64,000 nt of DNA, taken from assembly GCA_051294375.1 (NCBI GenBank), contig CM119267.1, positions 7,916,683-7,980,682 on the forward strand, read 5' to 3'. A program made the position numbers and the translations under genes. Source of the DNA: Paraspadella gotoi (lineage: Eukaryota > Chaetognatha). The notes beneath the pieces are model-generated. The model searched no databases. It worked only from the letters and a program-made list of their open reading frames with translations, and was not told the DNA's origin. How positions within the stretch are numbered: the first letter of the stretch is position 1; the number at the start of each line of letters is the position of its first letter. Positions 24,800 to 38,365 of this stretch are shown here, one piece after another.

Positions 24800-25741
24800 T
24801 ATAACGATCCAACTCCATTTATTTCCCGTCTTCCAGCAGCCATTTCTGATAAACCTCATAATCTCTTTCAACTTTTCTCCCTTTCGCTTTACCTTTTCAC
24901 TTTCCTTCCATCTCAATGAATTCGTTACGTTTCATTCCTTTTCTTTTCCTCCTCCTCTCTACCTCCTCCTCCTCCTCCTCCTCCTCCACATCTGATGCCG
25001 GTTCCATGCCTTCGGGATTCCTTCCAGTTTCCCCTCAGGTTTTAAATGAGATGTCAATCTACTCGTCTCGGCTGCGATGATAACGACGACGACACGACGA
25101 CGACGACGACGACGACGACGAATGCCAACGAGGACGAAGACCTGAAGACCATCATGATAATATCGAGGGCGATCGAAATGAACTTACAGCAACATTTCTC
25201 ACGAAGGGGGAGAGAGAAAAAATCAATGTTGGAAATTAAAATTCTAATTTCTTCTAAAAATTATTCAATTACATCATAAAATATTTTCAGAAAATTTTTA
25301 AAATGAAAAAAATTATTTTCGATTGAGAAGTAATATTTTAAGCTGGCCCAGTGCCCTAATAAATATACAAATTTAATAAACAAAATTCATGAGGTAGAAA
25401 ATATTTAAATGAAAGATGGACTCTAGTGCCACCAATTATAAATGAAATAATCGAGATATAGATCGCAGGAGTATCAAGCCACCAAAAGCAATCGGATCGG
25501 AGACTCGGGCGATCTCCGCGGAAATGGAATCGCCGTATCCTGATTGGTCAAGCATGGGACCGGAATCGAACAATCACCTTGCAGAATCATCGGAACTGTA
25601 AATTTTACCCACGTCGCCGATTCTCTTTCTTAGCTATAAATAGACTAGCTTGTTTTAGTATCAGTAGCATTGAACAAGACTCCTGCGTGTGTCTCACCGT
25701 CACCTTTATTCTCAGAATAAAATCTCATCCTGATTTCACCC

Positions 25742-25857
25742 CTAAAAATCCATGAGTTTTTCCTTAAATGTGGTGGCAGCGGTGGTATTCGAACCCACGC
25801 CTCCGAAGAGACTGGTGAAATCCAGAAATCTAAAAATCCATGAGTTTTCTTTAAATG
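25742..25857 (-). pseudogene. tRNA-Leu 3' fragment with CCA, D copy 2
   Basis: Identical arrangement to 19909-20024: a 28-29 bp direct repeat at 25742-25770 and 25830-25857 around the antisense tRNA-Leu fragment at 25771-25825. Preceded by the same TATA/initiator pair. Confidence 0.65.
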
Positions 25858-26984
25858 ATAGTGTCTTGCACCTGATAACAAATTATAAAAAAGATGAATC
25901 TATAAAAGTGAGGTGTAAAAATTCCATAAACTAATAAGTTTTGTGATCAATTTGGTAATCGGTCTGCAATCGGAATTTTCTATTCATTTCTTTCTTTTTG
26001 CAAATACTAAAATCGACTGAGATAATAATTTAGCTAAAAATTAGTGATAAAAAAACCACAACAATGCGTTGCCTCTGAGTCGAGAAGACGTTGGGGCTGG
26101 CCTTATGACTAAAATCGTGAGCATAAAACCAGATTCGGTTCGTTGATTTTTGCCTCCAGGGCGAAAAGTAGACGCGGCGAGGTTTGACGCGGCGTGGCGG
26201 CGCGGCGGCGTGGCCCAATAAGACAGGACGAGGGCTGAATAGCGCGGGAGAAGAGTGGTCACGAGATCCGAACTAAAATTGGCGACTAAGGAGCACAAAG
26301 GTTCTCATAAAAGTCTTCACTTGTTATATTATTATTATTATTATATCTACTTGAAAATTGTGCCATTTGTTTAGTTATATATACGAATTCGAATATCTAA
26401 TATAAGAATAAGAATAAGAATAATATATAATATAAGAAAATTTTATCATCTTGAAAACTCATTCATTACAAAGGACAAAGTGAACAACAAACATTGTTTC
26501 AGGTACGAAATAAGATTAAATTTCATAAGAGATATTACAGTGAGGAAATACAACAAAATTTTAAGATTGTGAAGTAGTAAAATATTTTTTTCCGAAAATC
26601 GGAAAAAAGTCACGAAAAGGACAAAGAAAATTGATGAATCTACCAGAAAGTATTTTTGTTTTGTTTGTCGAAAGTGAAAAGGTTATCATTTCTTCGTCTC
26701 TGTCCTAAATCGTCTTCGTTGACGAGTCACTGAGGCAACGAACAAAAAGTGAAAAAAAAAATTCACAATGACATCGATCAAATGCCACGCCTACTTTTCT
26801 TTATGAGCTTCATTTTAAGACTGAAAAACGACGAACATTTTACTTCCATTTCACTTCGACAAAAAAAAATGGTAAACATTGCAAAGATGGCCGAAGTGGA
26901 CGCTTCGTTGACGGCCGATTTCAAGAGGGCGACGGGAGCGACGCCCTCCCGTGGCGAGCTTAAGCGCCGCAGGAGACGAGAGAG

Positions 26985-26987
<3 letters not shown>

Positions 26988-27063
<76 letters not shown>
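26988..27063. repeat. (GA)n microsatellite
   Basis: About 75 bp of GA in D copy 2, at the position where copy 1 carries 2.4 kb of extra DNA. Confidence 0.95.
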
Positions 27064-27068
<5 letters not shown>

Positions 27069-28040
27069 CATGGCGTAGAAAAGGCTTTTTAATAGGCCTT
27101 TTTAGACGGAGTGTTAAGGGAGGCGTGAGGAATTGAAATCAAGGTGATGGAGAATGAAAAATATAGTGGTGAATGGTGAGTGGAGTGCCAGAGTGGCGAT
27201 TCGTTGAATGGTTGTGAAAGTGATACCAATTGTTAAAATATGCAGTCGTGTTAGTAAGAATAGTAATAATGAAATTGGTACAACCAATAATAATGAATAA
27301 TTTCCTGATATTATAATCTATATTATCTATATTATATTTGATAAACCGATTGAAAACAACAATCCCGCTTTCGCTAATTCCCTAATCTATTTCCCCAAAT
27401 GGATTTTGTTTTCACTTTAATTGAGTCCAACTCGTTAAAAGTGTTGTTAAAGGCTGACCCCCCCCCCTCCACCCAAAAAAAAATTGCATGACCGAAACTG
27501 TTTTCGCGATCCGGACGACGACGACGACGCCAACGACGACGACGACGACGACGATGATGATTAAGTAGGAAAAAGAGAGAAGGGATCTCACTCTCTGGCA
27601 TCGAGGCATCGAGAGACGGCGCGGCCGAGTCACGCCGAGGACCGAAACGGATATAAGCGAACCGACAACAGAAAACCGACGAGTTTCGGAGACGCGAAGA
27701 AATTGGCCGACGGAAATGGGGGGGGGGAAGGGGGGGAGGAGGAGGAGGAGGAGGAGGAGGAGGGTGAGATCGGGCTCGGGGGAAGGGTGTGGCTGGAGGA
27801 GATGGGTTCTCAAGCCCTTGGTCAACGGGGTGTTTACTCGAAGAAAGAAGGGTGATTACTGACTTAATCGACAATTCACAATGATGCACGGATGATTATA
27901 AATGGTATCCGGGAAAAATAGAATGCGTAGTATTGAGAAAAAGGAAAAGCTAAATTTCGGAAAAAAAATTAACCAAATAAACACACGCACGAAAAATGGA
28001 CAACAACAAATAATCAAGAAAAAAAATTGCACAAAAGCAA

Positions 28041-28057
28041 GAGAGAGAGAGAGAGAG

Positions 28058-28120
<63 letters not shown>

Positions 28121-28287
28121 AGAGACCGTGTCTGAATGGATAAAAAGAGGCGGAGTTCATCTTCACTTCATCTCCGTCTATCAACTTCCAATTTGACGAC
28201 GACGACGACGACGACGACGACGGCGACGATGAATCAAAACACCGGATCAAATCGGCCTCTTTTTCGCGCCCTTCGCTAATCGACAGC

Positions 28288-28363
<76 letters not shown>

Positions 28364-28370
28364 ACACCTT
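28041..28370. repeat. GA tracts and a (CGA)n array
   Basis: GA runs at 28041-28130 and 28290-28362 with a CGA array at 28196-28230. Single-copy DNA starts here. Confidence 0.9.
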
Positions 28371-28780
28371 CTCGATTCCATCCTCCATTTGCATGTGAAT
28401 TGATTCGGATTGGGTTAAGCTGTTTGATAGCATCGGTGTGAATGGAGAGGCCATTGAGGAGAAGAAGGAAGAGGAGGAGGAGGAGGAGGAGGAAGAAGAA
28501 GAACGCGGAACTCGGCACTCGAGAATGATTCTAATTACAAGGGAATAACAAGGAGTCGGACTCAAGTCGACGATGGCAACGAAAAGTGGGAATCTATTTT
28601 TTTGGCGTTTTTTTTTCTTTTTTTTCGTGATTCGCTCTTTTATCTAATTTCTCTCTCTCTCTCTCGATTTTAAACTCTTTCGTTTAAATCTCGTATTAAT
28701 CTGTTCATAATACGATAATTAAATTTACCGAATTATTACTGAAGTGTTCATCGCCTAGAATCGTTTCCCTCACTTTGTTA
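28371..28780. other. Mixed single-copy DNA
   Basis: Contains a GGA-rich stretch (28460-28505) and otherwise unremarkable sequence. No gene was seen. Confidence 0.5.
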
Positions 28781-29100
28781 CGCGATTCCCTTTTGAGATT
28801 ATCTCACTTTGATCGCTTCCTCTTCCTCCTCCTCCTCCTCCTCATTTTGATTTCGAATCTCCTCAACATCCCTCCCCCCCTTTTTGGTGCCCCTTACTCT
28901 TCCCCCGCGATGACAGACCGCCAATCATTCGGTCGCTGCCTTCCGACAATGGCGCCACAGCCGATGACACCGAGTGGCGTGGCGCCACTCAAACTCACGT
29001 GACGCCGGCGCCACTCGCGGTCACGTGATGCCGGCGGCCGCGTCACTCCGCATCATTTGACGCCAGGAGACGGAGAGGTCGACGACGCCGCGGGAGAGCG
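28780..29100. promoter_or_regulatory. CpG-rich patch with two CACGTG E-boxes
   Basis: Two TCACGTGA-type E-boxes (about 28995 and 29020) each precede a near-copy of CGCCGGCG. Several GGCGCCAC words surround them. A very long GA run follows immediately (29137-29253); GA repeats are bound by GAGA factor in insects. The whole looks regulatory, but no transcript start or exon was found. Confidence 0.3.
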
Positions 29101-29133
29101 AGAGAGAGAGCGAGTCGATGAAGAGGTCAGCGA

Positions 29134-31000
<1,867 letters not shown>

Positions 31001-31879
31001 TCCAAGAGGAAAAAGAAGCCGGGGTCGTCATTGCGAGGTCAGAGTTGAGAGGAGAGTCATCCATTATCTCGGCGCTACATCAATCACTCTCTCTTTCTCT
31101 CTTTCTCTCACTCTCTTTCTTCTTGGCCCCAACTGCCGTCCCCGCCAACGCTCAATACACCTGTTATAAACGACACCAAAGATCGCATCGCTCTCAAATG
31201 GGCAAGCTCATTAACTTTCCAAAACACTTCCTTCTCTTAGCTAACTCGGTCTGCACTCTTTATTCTTCAAACTTCGGCCACGGTTTAAATAAGTTTTCAT
31301 TTAGCACAAATTCTATTTTGATGATCTGTTGCGCTCGGTCTATCCCGAAACACTAATTTAAGAAAAAAAAGTTTTTCGTGTTTCTTTAAAAGAGGTAAGT
31401 TAGGGCCCTTATACAATTTTACAAATCCTTTATCTTTAATAAGGAGCTTTCTGAACATTGGTAATGCTAGCGGCCTCAAAGTTTGAGCCTGAAACGGCTA
31501 GGTTTCGGTTTTTTCATGTGTCAATGTTGGTACAGAGTTATAATTTTTCTGAGCTCATAAATTTAACCTCACAATGAAGCAAAACGAATCGTCTTTGTTC
31601 CTTCGAAAATAAACAATTGCGTTCCCAATTCTGAAAAAAAACAACTTCCCGTCGAGGTACTAGTTACATTGAATAGAAGTAAAAAATTTTCACAAAACAA
31701 CACAACCATCGATTGGACGAAACAATGTGTCGGCCATCGAGAAACACTCGTGATTGATGCGGTGCATATCTGTGGCTCGAACCGAACCAACTGCTTTGTC
31801 CCGTGACTCCGAAGAATACATTTCGACGCCGTCTCGCCATCGTCGTCCTCAATGTCGTCGTCGTCACCGATGTTCACAT
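31001..31879. other. Single-copy DNA, CT-rich then AT-rich
   Basis: CT-rich to about 31130, then mixed. The minus-strand frame of the candidate exon at 31922-31989 gives way to an acidic open frame covering 31780-31960. Confidence 0.4.
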
Positions 31880-31921
31880 CCGAGTCTTTTGACTCTTGTC
31901 GATCTCCGTACGCGGTTGGCC

Positions 31922-31989
31922 TCAGCCGGTCGAAGGCAGGAATGCGGTATCTACTTTCTCACGGCCCCAGGGGTTCGTGTGGGAAGCCT
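31922..31989 (-). CDS. Candidate terminal exon, unidentified protein
   Basis: On the minus strand ATTTCAAATGCAG is a plausible acceptor (AG at 31991-31990). One frame then encodes Ala-Ser-His-Thr-Asn-Pro-Trp-Gly-Arg-Glu and ends at TGA (31924-31922), with coding-like codon choice. A second frame from 31957 down to about 31780 is also coding-like (Pro-Ala-Phe-Asp-Arg-Leu-Arg-Pro-Thr-Ala-Tyr-Gly, then an Asp/Glu cluster), so either the first frame is a C-terminus or a frameshift joins them. No family was recognised. Confidence 0.22.
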
Positions 31990-32530
31990 CTGCATTTGAA
32001 ATCCCAATTAGTGAAAGGAAAATATCTAAATAAAGAATAAGTCTTGACATTTTTGTTAAACTTAATGCTCTATATATAGGATCCTTTCTTTCGTTGCGTT
32101 TGTTAATAGAGGCAAAGTTTTTATTTCGTTCAACAACGAGATTTTTATTTTCAAGTCTTCATCAGCGCCAAATTAGTTTGTGAAAATGGACATATTTTTT
32201 GTACAAATGTGAAGGAATGAGCGAGGACGAGAGGGAGAGAGAGAGAGAGAGAGAGGAAGGATGAGCAGAGATGATTCTCTTCGATCCCGAGAGATTATCT
32301 GTTGCACCCGAGACCCCTGAGCACCCGAGAGGAGAGAGAGAGAGACGAGGAGAAAAATAGTATAAATATAATAATTATATTTAACTTTGAGTTTTTTTTT
32401 GTGAAAGGTGATCATTATAAATATAATTTTTCAAAAAGCTTAACGCCGTTTTGTCGAAAACATCCGCAGATACTTCGTTTCCTGTTCAATAGAGTTCGCT
32501 CGAGTCCGTGTCGCTTTAAAACCAAAAGAG

Positions 32531-32585
<55 letters not shown>

Positions 32586-32935
32586 GTTATAGTAAAAGAG
32601 ATAATTGCTGATGTCTATCTTATAGTATTGTTGAGTAATAAATAAAATGATTTTTATAAATGTACATATCTTTCTTAATTGATTATAAATATTTTTGTTT
32701 TTGTTTTTTTGTTATTTTTCCGCTATTCTACAACGTTTTGCCTATACATAAATACAGCATATATTCTTTTTTATAAAAGTAACATGATGATGATGACTTT
32801 CAGGAATGCACGCAACAAATTAAATTTTGGTGAGCATATTCTGCGATTGTCCAACAAAAAACAAAACAAAACAAAAAAATGATATAAAAAATACTTCCTT
32901 TCCCTCGTTCACGAGATTCGCTTCAATTGTAATGT
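31990..32935. other. AT-rich DNA with GA and CT tracts
   Basis: GA near 32232-32345 and CT at 32535-32583 in otherwise AT-rich sequence. No gene was seen. Confidence 0.5.
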
Positions 32936-32939
32936 GCAG

Positions 32940-33190
32940 TGCGATTTCCTTAGGTTAGCTGCGACGCTGCTCCCAGCGCACCGGTCGCTGCTCCGGGTCA
33001 CCCGCCAACCCCGAAACGTGATTCAGCGCCGCAACGCCGCCCGGGGCCGAAATTCGAACCGGCGCCGCGACGCCAATGTTCGAACCGGAAAGCGGACCGG
33101 CGCCGGAATTCGAACCGGCCCCGAAACGCGATCCGACGCCTCAGCATCCAATCTTCGCTTTATGGCCGTTTTATTTCCGGTAAACAATAA
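32940..33190. other. CpG-rich patch with three TTCGAACCGG words
   Basis: TTCGAACCGG occurs at 33053, 33079 and 33109, each next to GGCGCCG or a similar word, within a 250-bp GC-rich patch. The plus frame is open for 94 codons but is Arg-rich by composition. Function unknown. Confidence 0.4.
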
Positions 33191-33218
33191 CAAAGGAACG
33201 ACGGAGGAATTCTCTTAA

Positions 33219-33285
33219 CGCGCGACGACGACGACAACGACGACGACAACGACGACGACGACAACGATGACGACGACGACGACCC
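33219..33285. repeat. (CGACGACAA)n array
   Basis: CGA triplets with regularly interspersed CAA, giving a 9-12 bp higher-order unit. A related array is at 62452-62498. Confidence 0.85.
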
Positions 33286-33332
33286 CGATGGTCGTAACTC
33301 AAATTTCGCGTCGCCAAATTCGGGGAAACCCG

Positions 33333-33406
33333 TCGCGAAGATGGAGAGCGAGACGTACGAATTGAACCATCGCGAAGATGGAGAGCGAGAGGAAAGAGTT
33401 GAACCG
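33333..33406. repeat. Two 37-bp tandem units
   Basis: TCGCGAAGATGGAGAGCGAG starts at 33333 and again at 33370; the units end in similar TTGAACC words. Confidence 0.85.
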
Positions 33407-33764
33407 TTGATGTTTATTTCCGTTCAGGGATGTTCCGAGTACATTTCAGGCGTAAACCCAAGGAAAGTTTCGCTAGATATATATAAAATTTGAATAACCA
33501 AGGTAAAAATTATCCAATATTCATATACGATAACAAATTACGCTTTATACATATTGAATAAATCATGTCTTGTCGCGTGACTTGGGACGTGCTGGACTGG
33601 ATTAATATGTATGTATGGTAACTGCCAGTAAAGGAAAAAAAATGTTTCAAAAAAATAAAATACAACATTAAAGCTTTCCATAATGATAACTAATTATTAA
33701 CCAGATCAAATCATTACGCAATACATACATCTTAAGTCACTAAACCTTCGCACGCTTCATCGCG

Positions 33765-33818
<54 letters not shown>

Positions 33819-34200
33819 ATCTTTCGCGGCGCCGGATATAACAGCGCTCCTTTCCTCTTCCTCTTCCCCCTCCCATAGAGACACGCTGTTTTAAAATTTC
33901 AAGGAGCAATCACGTTGCCGGCTCTAATAATGCATCGAGTCCTTTCAATTATTTCGGCTCGCCGAAGTCCTTTTGCAATATTCCGCAAAGAGAGACTCAA
34001 TTATTCGCGAAAAAGGTTGAAACTTTAAAGAGGAAATCATCGGTTTCCCTGTAATATTGAAGTCCCTCTCTCTCCCTCTCTCGCTCTCTCTCGCTCTCAC
34101 GCGCCGCTTTCAATTACTAATGCGGCTTTTTCTCACTCACTCTCTCTCTCACACTCGCTCTTTTTTTTTCTCCCTCTCTCTCTCTATCTCTCTTCGCTTG
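33407..34200. other. AT-rich DNA with a CT tract
   Basis: CT run at 33768-33815 and scattered CTCTCT words to 34190. No gene was seen. Confidence 0.5.
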
Positions 34201-35960
34201 TGTTGTCGTAATATTGAATGATTTTCTGCTCAATTATTTGCGGCGGCTCCGTGTTCCGGACGCCGCTGTTTTTTTTTTCCTTCTCTCTTTCTCGGCCGGC
34301 GTCACCGACGTCCCGAGTTTGTACATTCTTCCGTCAATAATGAATTTGAGCCAAAAAAGGGACGGAGAAAAGCGCAAAAGGGCGGGCGGGTCTTTTTGCA
34401 TGGGTCGACGGTTGGGAGAGAGAGAGAGAGAGAGAGAGAGAAAGTAAGATCGGCGCCACCTTCCCGGGAGTTTCGATTCCTCTTCCCTCTCCTCTTCCTC
34501 CTCTGGTCGAATCTTCATGTCTTCTTCCTCCTCCTCTTCCTCCGTCCGTTGCCCGGGAACCGAAACGCGCATGACGTCATGGCCGCAGTTTCGGTCGTCG
34601 TCGTCGTCATCGTCGGCGTCACTGTTCATTTTTCTCCCGACTTTTGATCAGAAATTCCTATTAACATATTCGGCGCATAATTAGAGAATATGTTTCGCCG
34701 TTAATTTTCCGGGTCCGGACGAATCCTTCGCATGTCTTTAGTTTCCGGTAACCGGATTCAGCGTCGGCGTGTAATTCTTAAAATCGCGCCTTCGTTTTAC
34801 TTTCGACGGCGTCTTTTTGTTTAACGACTTTTATGTTGGCGAGGGCAAGGTTGAGACGGCGCCGGTTCCCGTAAAAACGAAAAAAAACACCGTCGCACCG
34901 CAAAACTGCGACGCCGCTTTTCCGTTTTCCGCTCGACGCCGCCCGACGCCGCTTCGCCCGGTCGCGGGTTTTGAATTTTCTATGGCGCTCCTTAACTCGG
35001 GGCTCGCCCTCGTCGAGCGCGGCGCTCAAAAGGGGGCGCGGCGGCGGCTTTCGTTCCACGGGCGCTACCGGTTCCGGAAGAGGGCGCATGAAATTTTGAA
35101 TTCCGCGATGAATACGGAGTTAAGAGGAAAAGGGAATGAGGGGAAAGAAGAGGAGGAGCGAAAAACCGTGGTGGTTTAAAAAATGGCGACGAGAAAGACG
35201 ATAAAAAAATGTTGTGTAAGTTAAAACTTTTATTAATTTAGTGGTATCGTTAATTGTATTTCTCAATTAATTTATAATTAATTAAGTTCTCTGTTACTCA
35301 GACAGGACTCATCAAATGGCAAATGTCGAACGGCACCAGCCATTCGCCATTCGCCGACGCCAATGCCATCATCACCGAAAGGGGAGTTGGCGAAGTAGTT
35401 TTCTTTGTTTACTTTCCTTTCCTCTCTCGATCATTTCTCAGCCTTCCTTTCCCAGACTCATCGTTTCTCGCGCGCATCTAGTTATTTTTAGCGGGGCGCG
35501 TTTCCCCAGCCGCGGTTTTTATGGGGTTTTGACCCTTCGGGCCGCGGAACGGGGCTGCGGAAAGCCGGAACGGGGCTGCGAAAAGGGGGTTGGTCGAGGG
35601 AAAAGGCGAGATTTGGTTTCGTAGAGGCAGGCAATGTTTGCGAAAAACAATGGAACCTCACAAAGAAAACGACTTCCCATTTGACGCGTCCTACGCCTTA
35701 ATTTTTTTTTTTCGGCAGAGCGATGCGGTTTCTTCCAACGCCCCGTCGCCCCCCCCCAACTCCGCCCCTCGCATCCTCTCTCCCGCCTTTCATTTCCCTT
35801 TCTTCCTTTTTTCCTCCTTTCTGCCGCTTCCTTTTTTTAGTTCCGTAGTTTGTTTTCGCTTCGCCAGGCGTAATTCGAAAAACGGTCACCAGAGCGAATC
35901 ATTGAAAAAATTAGAAATTCAAAATAAAAAAAAAAGTCGAGAGAAAAAGTAATTAGCTGT
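34200..35960. other. GC-richer single-copy DNA
   Basis: Repeated CpG-rich patches with GGCGTC/GACGCC words (34240-34320, 34850-35080), a (CTCCTC) stretch near 34490, and GGAACGGGGCTGCG repeated at 35548 and 35568. Open frames of about 100-130 codons exist on both strands, but none has splice signals or domain character that would support a gene. Confidence 0.45.
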
Positions 35961-35967
35961 TTCGTTA

Positions 35968-35990
35968 TTCGCCCCGTCAGTCGGGGCGAA
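35968..35990. repeat. 9-bp perfect stem, 5-base loop
   Basis: TTCGCCCCG TCAGT CGGGGCGAA. It is a strong GC hairpin in AT-rich surroundings. Confidence 0.7.
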
Positions 35991-36068
35991 AGAGACAACG
36001 AGAGACCGAGAGAGAGAGAGATAGAGAATTTAACGAAAACTGTCTACTTTTAGAAAACCGGAAAGAAG

Positions 36069-36113
36069 TCACGTGACCGCGTTATAGACCTATGTCTCAT
36101 GTCTATGAGACAT
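36069..36113. promoter_or_regulatory. E-box and perfect hairpin
   Basis: TCACGTGA lies at 36069-36076, and the perfect hairpin ATGTCTCAT GTCT ATGAGACAT at 36092-36113. Their closeness, and the GC hairpin 100 bp upstream, is suggestive but no transcript is identified. Confidence 0.25.
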
Positions 36114-36190
36114 TAGTCTTTCAAAGCTTATTTAGCTGCTGCTTCTTTACAATCACATGTTAATATGGCTTTTGCATTATCTTTTCGTCT

Positions 36191-36191
<1 letters not shown>

Positions 36192-36284
<93 letters not shown>
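36192..36284. repeat. (CT)n microsatellite
   Basis: About 90 bp of CT with one interruption. Confidence 0.95.
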
Positions 36285-36286
<2 letters not shown>

Positions 36287-36975
36287 GAATCACGAGGCTC
36301 GGGCATTAATTTCAAAAGCGAAAAAAGAAGGAAAAGGTTTAGAGAGCGAGGGGGGGAGGGGAAACAATTCTTTATTCAAGGAGATTGCATTAAGTAGGTT
36401 TTCGCGTTTGAAACTGATCAAAAATTGATGCCCTCTTCAAAAATTATGACGCATGGGCAGGAGGCGGCCGCGCGACGCCGCCGACGCCCCCGACGCCGCG
36501 AGACGACGCCGACGACGGGAAAGATTCCTCCTTCGTCATTTCCGGACGGGAAAATTCAGATTCGCTTCTTCGCGAAAACTAAAAAAAAATTGTTTTATTT
36601 TGCAAAAAAAAGTTAGGAAACTTTAGGAAAATAGTAGAGGATTACGCGATATGAAACAACCGCGATATGAAAAGAAAATGAGAAAGAAAAAAAGAAACTT
36701 GTTTTGTCTGGCAAGAAAACATTTCACCGAAACTTTTTCGGAAAAAAACATTTTTTTTCTTCGGTCGGTTAATGGGCGTCATTGATAACGTCGACGCCGG
36801 CGTCGGCAACGTCTTCGGCGGCCATCGGCGGCGTCATCGTCGTCGGGCGGCGTCGGCGCCGACTTTATTGTTTATCGCGAAACGCCGAAGACGCCGGAAA
36901 AAAAAAAGGAGACGCTTTCGTGAAAAATGGTTAATTACCGGAAAAAAGCTACTAAAACGTATGAAAAATTGTTCT
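36285..36975. other. Single-copy DNA with CpG-rich words
   Basis: Two GACGCC/GGCGGC-rich patches (36460-36530, 36775-36900) between A-rich DNA. Open frames are Arg-rich by composition. Confidence 0.4.
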
Positions 36976-36977
36976 TT

Positions 36978-37085
36978 GTAGTTGCGCCGCGAGTACTTGC
37001 GGAGCAAATCTATAAGTCACTTTTCGGTCGGTTTGACTGTCGGTCCGTATGTCTGTCTGTCCGTCGGTCTCTCCCGCTTACGCGA
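36978..37085 (+). repeat. Dispersed repeat with GTCGGTC array
   Basis: Same order of parts as the minus strand of 7045-7185: GCCGCGAGTACTTGCGG (palindrome with one change), TATAAGTCACTTTTCGGTCG, then GTCTGTC/GTCGGTC words. This copy stands alone in single-copy DNA, so the family is truly dispersed and not only an assembly duplicate. Confidence 0.65.
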
Positions 37086-37096
37086 AAAACGCTTAA

Positions 37097-37116
37097 AGAT
37101 TAGATTAATCTAATCT
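37097..37116. repeat. Perfect 20-bp palindrome
   Basis: AGATTAGATTAATCTAATCT is fully self-complementary. Confidence 0.85.
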
Positions 37117-37165
37117 CATCTAATCTGTCATAAATACACAGGCTAAGAAAGTTATTGTCGTCATT

Positions 37166-37222
37166 CAGTCATGTCATGTTACGTAATGTCATTTCTTGTC
37201 ACGTCATGTCATGTCATGTCAC
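37166..37222. repeat. Imperfect GTCAT array
   Basis: GTCAT or GTCAC words in loose tandem, including GTCATGTCATGTCATGTCAC. Confidence 0.8.
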
Positions 37223-37635
37223 GAAAAACGTACGTGATAAAGCAGTCACTGCGGCGCAACACATTTGAATTACCGTTCTTGTTTAAAAACATTTTAATAA
37301 AAACAATAGAATAGCCCAACATCGTGTAATGAGGCTTTCTGCAAAAAGATCTAGAGACAGTCGCAAGAGAACTAAATCGCATACATTTTCGAGAGGCGAT
37401 ATATTTCCTAAAGGTGGGAGCGAGAACGCCGCCGAGTTTTGACGTCGGCGTCAGTCTCTGGCGCCGATCGTAAATCAGACGCGCCGAAGAAAGCCGAGCG
37501 CCATTTGGAACCGGAAAAGACGACGACGACGAAAACGGCGACGATGATAGCGACGTTGACGAAGACGACGACGAATGCGCGAAAACTTCTACTAAAAGCG
37601 CATTCGGGGGGAGAATATATCAAAAGCCCGTTCAT

Positions 37636-37739
<104 letters not shown>

Positions 37740-37986
37740 GGATGCTTTATGATTATCCCTCGAGCTGTTGTAGCCTTGTCTCTGTTATGAAGATCTACGG
37801 ATTACGAAGTCGAGAAAAGTCGGCGACGAGGTTGGCAACGAAAACATAGCTAATCCAAATGTTTTGATTGCAGGAAGAGTATAGAATATAATACTAACAT
37901 TCTTGTGAGATATTTTAGAATAGGGAGGATAATATTTTTTAACATCGCATTTTTTTTCAAAAAACTCCTTAAAAGTCACCGCACGT

Positions 37987-38106
37987 TCTCTCTCTCTCTC
38001 TCTCTCTCCTCATCTCTCTTCTCTTCTTCTCTCCTCTCTGTCTCTCCGTCTCTCCTCTCTCCTCTCTCTCTCTCTTCTCTCTCTCTCTCTTCGCTCTCTC
38101 TCTCTC

Positions 38107-38148
<42 letters not shown>

Positions 38149-38165
38149 TCTCTCTCTCGCTCCTC
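37987..38165. repeat. (CT)n tract, interrupted
   Basis: CT-rich run with TCC and TTC interruptions continuing weakly to 38360. Confidence 0.9.
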
Positions 38166-38365
38166 CCTCTTTTAGCCCCTCAACTGCTTCGCTTCCTCTC
38201 ATTCCAATACCACCTACCTCCTCACTCTCATTCATCCTCGCATTCCTCTTCCTCCTCACTCTCACATCTCTCCTCTCTCTCCCGATCCTCCGTCGCTCTC
38301 TCTCTCCTCTCTCAAGTCTCGTCTCATTCGTCTCGTCCTCTCCATCCTCTCTTCTTCCTTTTTAA

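Larger units (their letters stand above)
24800..28040. repeat. Unit D, copy 2
   Basis: Near-identical to unit D copy 1 but contiguous across the GA tract at 26988-27063. Differences are isolated single-base indels and length changes in simple repeats. Confidence 0.85.

Noticed and set aside
34234-35624. Open frames of 100-130 codons in GC-rich DNA
   Set aside because: CpG-rich DNA lacks stop codons by composition; frames are open on both strands and have no splice or domain support.
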